Source: Acidobacteriota bacterium
Lineage (GTDB): Bacteria; Acidobacteriota; Thermoanaerobaculia; UBA5066
DNA: 46,264 bases
Direction of reading: 5' to 3'
NCBI GenBank assembly: GCA_008363385.1
Contig: RHKY01000005.1
Coordinates: forward strand, 82,254 to 128,517
The notes under the pieces: generated by a model
What the model was told of the DNA's origin: nothing
The model's input: only the letters and a program-made list of their open reading frames with translations
Databases searched by the model: none
Made by a program: the position numbers and the translations under genes
Part shown: positions 24,051 through 32,288 of the stretch, in pieces
Layout of the letters: the number at the start of each line of letters is the position of its first letter
How positions within the stretch are numbered: the first letter of the stretch is position 1

Positions 24051-24961
24051 AGGCCTTCTCCTCCGACCTCTTCCCGCTCGACCTCCCCGAGGGGCACCCC
24101 TTCCCGATGCGGAAGTACGAACGCCTGCGCCAGCTCCTCCTCGCCGAGGAGATCGTCGCGCCGGAGGACCTCCGCGACGCGCCGCTGGCCACGACCGAGG
24201 AGCTCCTCCGCGTCCACGACGCCGGTTACGTCGCCCGGGTCGACCGGGGCGAGCTGTCGGACCGGGAGCTCCGGCGCCTCGGCTTCCCCTGGACGCCCGC
24301 GCTCCCCGCGCGGGCGCGCGCCTCCGTCGGGGCCACCCTCGCCGCCTCCCGGGCGGCGCTCGCCGAGGGGCTCGGCGTCAACCTCGCGGGCGGGACGCAC
24401 CACGCCGGGGCCGACCACGGCTCGGGCTACTGCGTCTACAACGACTTCGCCGTGGCCGCGGCCGACCTCCTCGCCTGCGGCCTCGCCGGGAGGGTCCTCG
24501 TCCTCGACCTGGACGTCCACCAGGGCGACGGCACGGCGCGCCTCCTCGCGGGAGAGGCACGGGCCTTCACCGTCTCCCTCCACGGGCGAGACAACTTCCC
24601 GTACCGCAAGGCCGCCTCGGACCTGGACGTCGCGCTCCCGAGCGGGACCGGCGACGACGCCTACCTCGACGCGCTCGACCTGGCCCTCGGGGAGGCGCGC
24701 CGCCGCTTCGGCACGCCTCACGTCGTCCTCTACCTGGCCGGGGCCGACCCGCACGAGGAGGACCGCTTCGGGAGGCTCGGCCTGACGCTCGACGGCCTGC
24801 GCCGCCGCGACGAGCGCGTCGCCGCGGAGTTCGCGGGGCGAGTCCCGGTCGTCGTCGCGATGGGGGGCGGCTACGGCAGGGACGTCGAGACCGTGGCGCG
24901 GATCCACGCGACCACGGTGTCGGTCCTCTCGGCTGCGGGCGCCCGGCCGCCCGCGGCCTGA
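24047..24961 (+). CDS. Histone deacetylase-superfamily protein (CTG start)
   Basis: The 304-residue protein has every active-site element of the arginase/deacetylase-fold HDAC family: the His pair at about 118-119 (GTHHAGADHGSGYCVYNDFAVAA), zinc ligands Asp156 and His158 (VLDLDVHQGDGTA), a third acidic ligand at about 234 (AGADPHEEDRFGRL) and GGGYG. It should hydrolyse acetyl-lysine, acetylpolyamines or a similar amide. The family N-terminus (KAFSSDLFPLDLPEGHPFPM) is complete only if translation begins at CTG 24047, which overlaps the upstream TGA (CTGA); GGAG lies eight bases before it. The first ATG, at 24107, would remove that conserved segment. The coupling to GT2/YfhO genes is unusual for this enzyme. 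Confidence 0.88.
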   Translation: MKAFSSDLFPLDLPEGHPFPMRKYERLRQLLLAEEIVAPEDLRDAPLATTEELLRVHDAGYVARVDRGELSDRELRRLGFPWTPALPARARASVGATLAASRAALAEGLGVNLAGGTHHAGADHGSGYCVYNDFAVAAADLLACGLAGRVLVLDLDVHQGDGTARLLAGEARAFTVSLHGRDNFPYRKAASDLDVALPSGTGDDAYLDALDLALGEARRRFGTPHVVLYLAGADPHEEDRFGRLGLTLDGLRRRDERVAAEFAGRVPVVVAMGGGYGRDVETVARIHATTVSVLSAAGARPPAA

Positions 24962-24977
24962 GGCGAGCCTCTTCCCG

Positions 24978-25769
24978 TCAGGCCGGCCGGGCCCCGGCCC
25001 GCCCCTCCTCCTCCAGCCGTCCGAGGAGCCGCAGGAGTCCGTCCAGGATCGTCAGCGGGTGCGGCGGGCAGCCGGGGACGAAGAGGTCGACCGGGACGAC
25101 GGAGGCGGCGCCCCCCAGCTGCTCGGGGCTGTCGAAGTAGGGCCCCCCCGAGATGGCGCAGGCCCCGACGGCGACGACGATCCTCGGCTCGGGGACGGCG
25201 TCCCAGGTCTTCCTCAGCGCCAGCTCCATGTTCCGCGTCACCGGGCCGGTGACCAGGAGGCCGTCGGCGTGGCGCGGGGAGGCCACGACCTGGATCCCGA
25301 ACCGGCCCACGTCCCAGGCCAGCGTCGACAGGACGTTCACGTCGGCCTCGCAGGCGTTGCACCCGCCGGCGCTCACCTGGCGGAGCTTCAGCGACCGGCC
25401 GAAGAGGCGGAGGAGCTCGGCCTCGAGCTTCGCCGCCAGCGGCAGCGCGTCGCCCGACAGGACGAGGTCCTCGCGCCTGCGGGCCGAGAGGCGGTGGTCG
25501 CCCGTGAAGGCGACCGCCTTCTCGGGGCAGGCCCTCTCGCACTCGGGGCAGAAGAGGCACCGGCCGAGGTCGATGGCCGCCTTGCCGGACGCGACCGAGA
25601 TCGCGCCGGTGGGGCAGACGTCGGCGCAGTCACGGCAGCCCTCGCGGCAGCGGGCGCGGTCGATCGCGGGCAGGCCGCGGAAGCGGTCCGGGAGCTCCGG
25701 GGCGGGGCCGTCGGGGTACCGGATCGTCCGGTGCCCCTGGTGGGCGCGGGCGAGCAGGGCTCGGATCAT
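24978..25769 (-). CDS. Ferredoxin-NuoB fusion, HyfH-HyfI-like subunit of a Hyf/Ehr complex
   Basis: The 263-residue protein fuses two modules that are separate genes in E. coli hyf. The N-terminal half is a two-[4Fe-4S] ferredoxin (CREGCRDCADVCP and CLFCPECERACP), equivalent to HyfH/NuoI. The C-terminal half is the NuoB/HyfI small subunit with proximal-cluster ligands in GGCNACEADV, GACAISGGPYF and FVPGCPPHPL. Electrons would run through three [4Fe-4S] clusters in one chain towards or from the HyfG-like subunit. There is no membrane segment; it is part of the cytoplasmic arm. It is the last gene of the operon, 10 bases after the HyfG-like gene, and starts at ATG. Confidence 0.9.
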   Translation of the reverse strand: MIRALLARAHQGHRTIRYPDGPAPELPDRFRGLPAIDRARCREGCRDCADVCPTGAISVASGKAAIDLGRCLFCPECERACPEKAVAFTGDHRLSARRREDLVLSGDALPLAAKLEAELLRLFGRSLKLRQVSAGGCNACEADVNVLSTLAWDVGRFGIQVVASPRHADGLLVTGPVTRNMELALRKTWDAVPEPRIVVAVGACAISGGPYFDSPEQLGGAASVVPVDLFVPGCPPHPLTILDGLLRLLGRLEEEGRAGARPA

Positions 25770-25779
25770 CGGCGTCCCC

Positions 25780-27309
25780 TCACAGGTCGTGCCCGCAGTA
25801 GGAGAGGTTGAAGGACTTGTTGCAGAGCGGGAAGTCCGAGATCTGCTCGCCCCGGAGGGCCAGCGCCAGGCCGAACCAGTTGTGGAAGGAGGGGTCGGTC
25901 ACCTTGTACCTGGCGAACCGTCCCTCACCGTCCGTGAACGCGACGTGGCAGACCTCGCCGCGCCACCCCTCGACGAGGGAGACGCCGAGCCTCTCCGGCC
26001 GCGGGGCGGGGACCTCCCCGAGGGCCGGCGTCGCCGGCAGGGCGGCCGCCTGCTCCGCGACGAAGTCGGCGGACCGCTCGATCTCCAGGGCCCGGACGGC
26101 CGCCCGCGCCGCCACGTCCCCCGTGGTCGCCGTGACGACGGGGACGTGGACGTACCGGTAGATGCCGCTCGGGTGGTCGTGCCTCACGTCCCGGTCGATC
26201 CCGCAGGCGCGGGCCGCGGGCCCCACGAGCCCGACCTCCTCGGCGTCCCGCGGGGAGACGACCCCCGTCCCCTCGAACCGGGACCCGACGGAGGCGGTCT
26301 CGCGGAGGAGCTCGATCGCCTCGGCCACGTCCCTGCGGGCCGGCGAAAGCCGCGCCAGGAGCGTCGCGGCGCGCTCCGTCTCCAGGTCGAACCCGACCCC
26401 GCCGGGCCGGACCATCCCCCGCCCGAAGCGGCTGCCGCACAGGAGCGCGGTGAGGTTGAGGAAGTCGCCGCGGAGCCGGCCGCAGAAGGACGAGGTGGGG
26501 AGGAAGCCGACGTCGTTGGCCAGGGCTCCGAGGTCGCCGGTGTGGTTGGCCAGGCGCTCGAGCTCCAGGGCCAGGCCGCGGAGCGCGCTCCCGCGCGGGG
26601 GGGCCGCGGCCCCGCCGAGCGCCTCCACGAGCTCGGCGTACGCGGTCGCGTGGGCGACCGTCGTGTCCCCCGCGAGCGTCTCGACCTTCGCGAGCGTGCC
26701 CCGCCGGGGCCCGCCCACGAGCGCGCGCTCCACGTCCCGGTGCTGGTACCCCAGCGAGATCTCCAGGTGGAAGACCTCCTCGCCGTGGCACTGGAAGCGG
26801 AAGTGCCCCGGCTCGATGACGCCCGCGTGGACGGGTCCGACGGCCACCTCGTGGACCTCCTCCCCCTCCACGCGGAAGTAGGACGTCACGCCCGGGAGCG
26901 GGCGCTCCCCCTCGGGGCGGCCCCACGCGTCGTGCCCCGCCCGCCACGAGGGGTGGAACCGGATCGGCTTCAGCCACGGGTGCCCCTTCGGGACGACGCC
27001 GTACTGCTCGGCGATCTCGCGCTCGAACCAGTGCGCCTGCGGGCAGGCCGGCGTCAACGCCTCGTAGCCCTCGCCCAAGAGGCGTGCGCGCGCCACGAGG
27101 AGGAGCGACTCCTCGTCGTCGGCGACGACCGCCACGAGCGACAGGCCCGGCGTGCCGGGCACCGGCGAGGCGAAGAAGGAGGCGAGCCGGTTCCCCCGGA
27201 CGGTCTCGTGGACGACGGCGTCGCGCAGGTCGTCCACCGGCAGGTCCGGCACCTCGGCGATCGGGACGGAGCCGCCGTTGCGGAGCGGGTGGAAGGCGGC
27301 GCGGCTCAC
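25780..27309 (-). CDS. HyfG/NuoCD-like large subunit without nickel cysteines
   Basis: The 509-residue protein has a NuoC-like N-terminal domain (about 1-160, with HWFEREIAEQYGVVPKGHP) fused to a NuoD/hydrogenase large-subunit domain (ERLANHTGDLGALANDVGF, LCGSRFGRGMVRPGGV). Where [NiFe] enzymes have the L1 motif with two nickel cysteines (ERICGIC-type), this protein has ETLAGDTTVAH, so both cysteines are replaced by Ala and Thr. The C-terminal end is FPLCNKSFNLSYCGHDL, without the canonical DPCxxCxxH/R and without a cleavable extension. A nickel-iron site is therefore not expected, as in the Ehr complexes. The electron donor or acceptor is unknown. It begins at GTG, overlapping the previous stop (GTGA). 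Confidence 0.9.
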   Translation of the reverse strand: MSRAAFHPLRNGGSVPIAEVPDLPVDDLRDAVVHETVRGNRLASFFASPVPGTPGLSLVAVVADDEESLLLVARARLLGEGYEALTPACPQAHWFEREIAEQYGVVPKGHPWLKPIRFHPSWRAGHDAWGRPEGERPLPGVTSYFRVEGEEVHEVAVGPVHAGVIEPGHFRFQCHGEEVFHLEISLGYQHRDVERALVGGPRRGTLAKVETLAGDTTVAHATAYAELVEALGGAAAPPRGSALRGLALELERLANHTGDLGALANDVGFLPTSSFCGRLRGDFLNLTALLCGSRFGRGMVRPGGVGFDLETERAATLLARLSPARRDVAEAIELLRETASVGSRFEGTGVVSPRDAEEVGLVGPAARACGIDRDVRHDHPSGIYRYVHVPVVTATTGDVAARAAVRALEIERSADFVAEQAAALPATPALGEVPAPRPERLGVSLVEGWRGEVCHVAFTDGEGRFARYKVTDPSFHNWFGLALALRGEQISDFPLCNKSFNLSYCGHDL

Positions 27310-28748
27310 CGCGGGCCCCCGATCGCCAGGTCCGCCGCCGCGGAGGTCAGGAGCGCCCTCAGCGGCGCCGGGACGTGGACGCCGAGGAGGAGGACGACGA
27401 GGAGGCAGAGGACGATCGGGAGCGTGTGCGGCCAGCCGTCCCGGTACGCCCGGGCCTCGAGCCGCTCGGGCGGCGGCCCCTGCAGGGCCGCCAGGACCGT
27501 CGCGCCCATGCCGAGGAAGATCGTGGCCAGGAGGAGGAGGACCGAGGCGCCCAGGAGGAACCGCTTCGCCGAGAACGCCGCCGAGAGGATCGTCAGCTCC
27601 GAGAGGAAGGGGCCGAACGGCGGGGAGCCGGTCACCGCGAAGAAGCCCGCGAGGAAGAGCCCGCCGGAGACCGGCAGGACGCGGAGCGCCCCCTTCACCT
27701 CGTCGAGCGTCTTGCCGCCGAAGGCGCGGTGGAGGTTCCCGGCGGAGAGGAACAGGACCCCCTTCGTGAAGGCGTTGTTGACGGCGTGGAGGAGGGCGCC
27801 GAAGAAGCCGGCCCCCCCGATCCCCGTCCCGAGGAGGAGGAGCCCCATGTGCTCCACGCTGGAGTAGGCGAGCAGCCTCTTCAGGTCCCGCTGGCGGACG
27901 AGGAAGACGGCCGCCGTCACGAGCGACAGGACGCCCAGGACGACCATCAGCTCGCGGGCGAAGGCCCCCTCGCCGGCGGCGGCGACCACGCGGTAGACGC
28001 GCAGGAGGGCCAGGTACGAGGCGCTCGTCATCCCGCCCGACAGGAGCATCCCGACGACGCCCGGCGCCTCGCCGTAGGCGTCGGGCTTCCAGTTGTGGAG
28101 GGGGGCGACCCCCATCTTCGTCCCGTACCCGACGAGGAGGAAGACGAAGGCGGCGCGCACCCACGGCCGCGAGAGGCTCGGGGCGTCGGAGAGGAGCGAC
28201 TGGAACAGGAGCGAGGCGTCGTGCTTCCCCAGGTAGGCCGCGTAGGCGAGGAAGAGCGACCCGAGGAGCGCGAGCGCGATCCCGACCGACCCGATCATCA
28301 GGTACTTCCAGGTCGCCTCGATCGACCGGGCGTTCCTGTTGAAGTAGATGAGCGGCCCGGTGGCCAGCGTCGTCGCCTCGATGGCGACCCACATCAGGCC
28401 GACGTGCTGCGACAGGACGAGGAGCGTCGCCCCCCCGAGGAAGCCGAAGAGGCCGACGCAGAAGACGCGGTTGGGCCGGTCGGGCCTCAGCGCGAGGTAG
28501 CCCGGGACGTAGAGGGCCGCCAGGAAGAAGAGCCCGGAGACGAGCCCGAGGAAGAGGGCGCCCAGGCCGTCGAGCGCGAGCCACTCGTCGGCAGAGAGCT
28601 CCGTCCGCCCCAGGAGCGCCGCGGCCGTCAGCGCCAGGTGGACCGCGCCCGTCGCCGGGACGAGGAGCGCCCGCGCGCGCTCCGAGGGGACGAGGAGCGC
28701 GAGGAGGGCCGCGGCGAGCGGCAGGGCCACGAGGAGGATCGGGGGCAC
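27306..28748 (-). CDS. HyfF-like antiporter-type membrane subunit
   Basis: The 480-residue protein has about 14 transmembrane helices of the MrpD/NuoM/N family. The conserved core is visible: WVAIEATTLATGPLIYF (Glu in the TM5 region), VGYGTKMGVAPLHNWKPDAYGEAPG (Lys of TM7 and the broken helix), RDLKRLLAYSSVEHMGLLLLG, HAVNNAFTKGVLFLSAGNL and VTGSPPFGPFLSELTIL. Proton or sodium translocation is likely. The YGEAPG and SSVEHMG wording is closest to HyfF/HycC-type subunits. GTG start at 28748, two bases after the stop of the HyfE-like gene; its stop overlaps the large-subunit start. Confidence 0.9.
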   Translation of the reverse strand: MPPILLVALPLAAALLALLVPSERARALLVPATGAVHLALTAAALLGRTELSADEWLALDGLGALFLGLVSGLFFLAALYVPGYLALRPDRPNRVFCVGLFGFLGGATLLVLSQHVGLMWVAIEATTLATGPLIYFNRNARSIEATWKYLMIGSVGIALALLGSLFLAYAAYLGKHDASLLFQSLLSDAPSLSRPWVRAAFVFLLVGYGTKMGVAPLHNWKPDAYGEAPGVVGMLLSGGMTSASYLALLRVYRVVAAAGEGAFARELMVVLGVLSLVTAAVFLVRQRDLKRLLAYSSVEHMGLLLLGTGIGGAGFFGALLHAVNNAFTKGVLFLSAGNLHRAFGGKTLDEVKGALRVLPVSGGLFLAGFFAVTGSPPFGPFLSELTILSAAFSAKRFLLGASVLLLLATIFLGMGATVLAALQGPPPERLEARAYRDGWPHTLPIVLCLLVVLLLGVHVPAPLRALLTSAAADLAIGGPR

Positions 28749-28750
28749 GG

Positions 28751-29392
28751 CTACTCCTTCAGCTCGGCCAGGCGCTCGGTGTCGAGCGACGAGAACTCGG
28801 ACCGGATGTGGTCGAGGACGATCCCCATGACGAAGACCGCCACGAAGAGGTCGAGGAGGACCCCCACCTCGACGAGGAACGGCATCGCCTCGAGGAGGAG
28901 GAGGGCGAAGACGAAGATCCCGTTCTCGAGGACCAGGTAGCCGACCACCTGGCTGATCGCCTTCCGCCGCGTCGTCAGGAGGAGGAAGCCGGCCAGGAGC
29001 GTCGCCAGCGAGGCCGGGACGGCGAGGCCCCCGGCGTGCGCCGGGGCGAGCGGGAGGCTCCCGCCGAACAGGAGCGCGAGCCCCGTCCCCACGCCCGCCA
29101 GGAAGAGGGACGGGACGAAGCCCAGGTACGGCTCCACCTCGCGGCGGATCTTCACGTCGCGCATCGCCTTGAAGAGGAGGGACGGGATCACGATCCCCTT
29201 GACGAGGAGCGTGCCGGCCGCAACGAGCGCCGTCCGCCACTCGACGTGCTGCGGGACGAGGAGGGGGAGGACGCCGAGGAGGACCCCCTGGACGGCCGCG
29301 GCCTGGATGCAGACGCGCATCCGGCTCGTCCCGAGCGCCAGGAAGTTCAGGAGCATCACGCCGACGAGGAGGAAGTCGTAGGAGGGTCTCAC
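28751..29392 (-). CDS. HyfE-like membrane subunit
   Basis: The 213-residue protein has six or seven hydrophobic helices and a C-terminal cytoplasmic tail (DHIRSEFSSLDTERLAELKE). It matches the HyfE family: a NuoK-like core (GYLVLENGIFVFALLLLEAMPFLVEVGVLLDLFVAVFVMGIV) with conserved Glu residues that in NuoK lie in the proton path, preceded by extra N-terminal helices. The fragment LENGIF is typical of HyfE. It would connect the HyfC-like anchor with the antiporter-type subunits. GTG start at 29392, seven bases after the upstream stop. Confidence 0.88.
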   Translation of the reverse strand: MRPSYDFLLVGVMLLNFLALGTSRMRVCIQAAAVQGVLLGVLPLLVPQHVEWRTALVAAGTLLVKGIVIPSLLFKAMRDVKIRREVEPYLGFVPSLFLAGVGTGLALLFGGSLPLAPAHAGGLAVPASLATLLAGFLLLTTRRKAISQVVGYLVLENGIFVFALLLLEAMPFLVEVGVLLDLFVAVFVMGIVLDHIRSEFSSLDTERLAELKE

Positions 29393-29399
29393 GTCCTTC

Positions 29400-30308
29400 T
29401 CACCTCATCACGAGGACGGTCCCGAGCGCCGAGAGGAGGCAGGCCGTCACGAGGAGCTGCGGCACGCGCACGAGCCGCAGCCGGGCCATCACGGACTCCA
29501 CGACCCCGACCGCCACCGAGAGCGCCACGAGGCCGGCGAGGAGGAGCGCCCAGCCCAGGAGCGGCCCCGCGGAGGGGACCGGGAGCGCCAGCCTCACGAG
29601 GAGCGTCCCGAGGACGAGGAGCTTCACGGAGGCCCCGTAGAGGACCAGGCCCAGGAGGGGCCCCGAGTGGTCGAGGACCATCGCCTCGTGGATCATCGTC
29701 AGCTCCAGGTGGGTGTTCGGGTCGTCGAACGGGATCCGGCTCGTCTCGGCCAGGAGGACGACGAACCAGGCGACGAGGACGAGGAGGAGCGCCCCGCCCG
29801 ACGTGAACCAGCCGGTGATCCACGCGCCGGTCAGGAGGCCCGAGAGCGAGAGCGACCCCGAGACCCGCGCGGCCGCCAGGAACCCGAAGAAGAGCGCGGG
29901 CTCGGCCAGCGGCGAGAAGCTCACCTCGCGCGCGGCGCCCATCCCCTCGAAGGCCGAGCCCGTGTCGAGCGCGGCGGCCGCCGTGAAGAAGCGCCCCAGG
30001 GCGAGGAGGTAGGCGAAGAGGACGAAGTCGCCCCGGAAGGCGACCGGCGCGCGCGCCTCGCCGAGCGGGACGAGGAGGCCCGCCAGGAGCGCGGTGACGA
30101 CCCCGGCGACCGGCCCGGCCCAGAAGACCCACGTCGTCGTCCGCGAGAGGACCGTCCCCTTGCGGTAGAGCTTGGCCAGGTCGTAGTAGAGCTGGAGGAC
30201 GGGCGGGCCGGTGCGCCCCGCGAAGACGGCCTTCGTCTTGTTCACGATCCCCGGCAGGAGCGGGGGGAGGAGGACGAGGACGAGGGCGTGGAGGAAGGTG
30301 TCGAGCAT
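29400..30308 (-). CDS. HyfC/NuoH-like membrane anchor subunit
   Basis: The 302-residue protein with eight helices belongs to the NuoH/HyfC/HycD family. Diagnostic stretches are PGIVNKTKAVFAGRTGPPVLQLYYDLAKLYRKG at the N-terminus, FEGMGAAREVSFSPLAEPALFF and LLAETSRIPFDDPNTHLELTMIHEAMVLDHSGP. The Glu and Asp residues of that last loop form the E-channel entry near the quinone-like cavity in complex I. It links the peripheral Fe-S arm to the ion-pumping subunits. ATG start at 30308; a nine-base gap separates it from the preceding HyfB-like gene. Confidence 0.92.
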   Translation of the reverse strand: MLDTFLHALVLVLLPPLLPGIVNKTKAVFAGRTGPPVLQLYYDLAKLYRKGTVLSRTTTWVFWAGPVAGVVTALLAGLLVPLGEARAPVAFRGDFVLFAYLLALGRFFTAAAALDTGSAFEGMGAAREVSFSPLAEPALFFGFLAAARVSGSLSLSGLLTGAWITGWFTSGGALLLVLVAWFVVLLAETSRIPFDDPNTHLELTMIHEAMVLDHSGPLLGLVLYGASVKLLVLGTLLVRLALPVPSAGPLLGWALLLAGLVALSVAVGVVESVMARLRLVRVPQLLVTACLLSALGTVLVMR

Positions 30309-30317
30309 CGGCGGGCC

Positions 30318-32288
30318 TCAGACGGCGAAGAGGAGGAGGAGGACGAGCGTGACGAAGACGTAGAGGACGTAGGTCTGCGCGCGCCCGGTCCTCACGAGCC
30401 GGGCCCTCTCGGCCACGCGGTCGGCCAGGCCGACGACCGGCGAGACGAGCGCCTCGAAGACGGTGTCGGGGACGTGGCTCTCGAACCGGGCCGCTTCCGG
30501 GAAGAGCCAGCGCCCCGTGACCGGCTCGTCCGCGGCGGGACGGCGGGCGTGCCGGCGCGGGCGGAGGACGACCTGGAAGATGCCGACCAGCGTCCCCGCG
30601 AAGGACGAGGATGTGTACTGCATCCTCGCCGTCGGCTCGGCGTAGCCGCAGTCCCACGTGGGGCCGGGGCGCGAGGCGCCCCTGCGGCGGAGGGCGAGGG
30701 CCGCCCCCGCCCCGGCGAGGAGGCAGGCCGCCACCGCCCAGGCCACGAGGGTCAGCGTTCCGAGCGGGGCCGCGCTCCCGATCTCCGGAACGGTCCCCGG
30801 CGCCGCGCTCCTCACGACGCGCCCGAGCGGCGCCGCGAGGAAGCGGGGCGAAAGGCCGATCAGGGCGCAGAGGAGGGCGAGCCCTCCCATCGGCAGCGTC
30901 AGGAGCCGCGACCCGTCGGAGGACCCCTCGCCGTCGCGCCCCCGCGCCGACCCGAGGAAGACCGCCCCGAAGGCTTTCACGAAGCAGGCGACCGCGAGCC
31001 CCCCGACGAGGGCCAGCGCGGCGGCCGCGAGCGCCGAGAGGGCGGCGTCGGAGACGCGCTCCCCCACGGCGGCCGAGGCGAGGCCGAGGTAGACGAGCCA
31101 CTCGCTCACGAACCCGTTCAGGGGCGGCAGCCCGCAGATCGCCGCGGCGCCCGCGGCGAACGCCACGGCCGTCCTCGGCATCCGCGCGCCGAGCCCCCCG
31201 AGCCGGTCGATCTCGCGCGTCCCGGTGGCCCGGACGACGTTCCCCGCGGCGAGGAAGAGGAGCGGCTTGAAGAGGCCGTGGTTGACGACGTGCAGGAGCC
31301 CGCCCGACAGGCCCAGGAGGACCCAGCCCGCCTCCCCGCGCGAGCGGCCCAGCGTCCCCAGGCCGAGCCCGAGGACGATGATCCCGACGTTCTCGACGCT
31401 GTGGTAGGCGAGGAGCCGCTTCAGGTCGTGCTGCCCGAGGGCCGCCAGGACCCCCAGGAGGGCCGACGCCGTGCCGAGGACGAGGAGCGCGCCTCCCCAC
31501 CAGGCGGGCGGGTCCGGGACCCACGAGAGGAACCGGACGAGGCCGTAGATCCCGATCTTGATGACGACCCCCGAGAGGAGGGCCGAGACGTGGCTCGGCG
31601 CGGCCGCGTGGGCCGGCGGGAGCCAGACGTGGAGCGGCCAGAGCCCCGCCTTCAGGCCGAAGCCGGCGAGCGCCAGCCAGAAGAGGACCGTCCCCGCGGT
31701 GGTCGTCGCGATCCCGGCCGGCAGCTCGGAGAGCCGGAAGGAGCCCGTCGAGGCCCGCAGGGTCGCGAAGAGCCCCGAGAGGGCGAGGGTCGCGGTGTGC
31801 GTGCAGGCGAGGTAGATCCAGGCAGCTCGCCGCGCCTCGGCGCGGTCCTCCTCCGTGGCGACGAGGAAGAAGGCCGAGAGGGCCATCACCTCCCAGGCGA
31901 TCAGGAAGACGAAGGCGTGCCGGGCCAGGACGACGCCCACGAGCCCGGCGACGGTGAAGCCGTAGAAGAGCCGGAGCCGCCGGCCCGGGCCGGTCCCTCC
32001 GTGGTCCTGCCAGTAGGCCAGGCCGAAGACCGACGCCAGGGCCGAGACGACCGAGATGGGGACGAGGAAGAGCCCCCCGAGGGGGTCCAGCTCCAGCGTC
32101 CCGTCCGCGGTGGCCACCCGGCCGGGCCCACCCCAGAGGACGAGGCACGCACCGGCGAGCCCCGCGAGCCCCGCCGCCGAGGAGAGGAGCGTGAAGGCGC
32201 GGGCGCCGCGCTTGACCTCGAGGACGGCGCCCAGGAGGCCGGCCAGGAGCGAGAGCCCGGCGGAGAGGAGGACGAGGGCGAGGCTCAC
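30318..32288 (-). CDS. HyfB-like antiporter-type subunit, second copy
   Basis: The 656-residue member of the MrpA/NuoL/HyfB family has about 16 helices, with LARHAFVFLIAWEVMALSAFFL (TM5 Glu), FGLKAGLWPLHVWLPPAHAAAPSHVSALLSGVVIKIGIYG, QHDLKRLLAYHSVENVGIIVLG and HGLFKPLLFLAAGNV. Near the C-terminus TWDCGYAEPTARMQYT is shared with the copy just upstream. The two are tandem paralogues of nearly equal length, with about half the residues alike in the aligned core by eye. Ion translocation is the expected role. GTG start at 32288 overlapping the preceding stop (GTGA). Confidence 0.9.
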   Translation of the reverse strand: MSLALVLLSAGLSLLAGLLGAVLEVKRGARAFTLLSSAAGLAGLAGACLVLWGGPGRVATADGTLELDPLGGLFLVPISVVSALASVFGLAYWQDHGGTGPGRRLRLFYGFTVAGLVGVVLARHAFVFLIAWEVMALSAFFLVATEEDRAEARRAAWIYLACTHTATLALSGLFATLRASTGSFRLSELPAGIATTTAGTVLFWLALAGFGLKAGLWPLHVWLPPAHAAAPSHVSALLSGVVIKIGIYGLVRFLSWVPDPPAWWGGALLVLGTASALLGVLAALGQHDLKRLLAYHSVENVGIIVLGLGLGTLGRSRGEAGWVLLGLSGGLLHVVNHGLFKPLLFLAAGNVVRATGTREIDRLGGLGARMPRTAVAFAAGAAAICGLPPLNGFVSEWLVYLGLASAAVGERVSDAALSALAAAALALVGGLAVACFVKAFGAVFLGSARGRDGEGSSDGSRLLTLPMGGLALLCALIGLSPRFLAAPLGRVVRSAAPGTVPEIGSAAPLGTLTLVAWAVAACLLAGAGAALALRRRGASRPGPTWDCGYAEPTARMQYTSSSFAGTLVGIFQVVLRPRRHARRPAADEPVTGRWLFPEAARFESHVPDTVFEALVSPVVGLADRVAERARLVRTGRAQTYVLYVFVTLVLLLLFAV

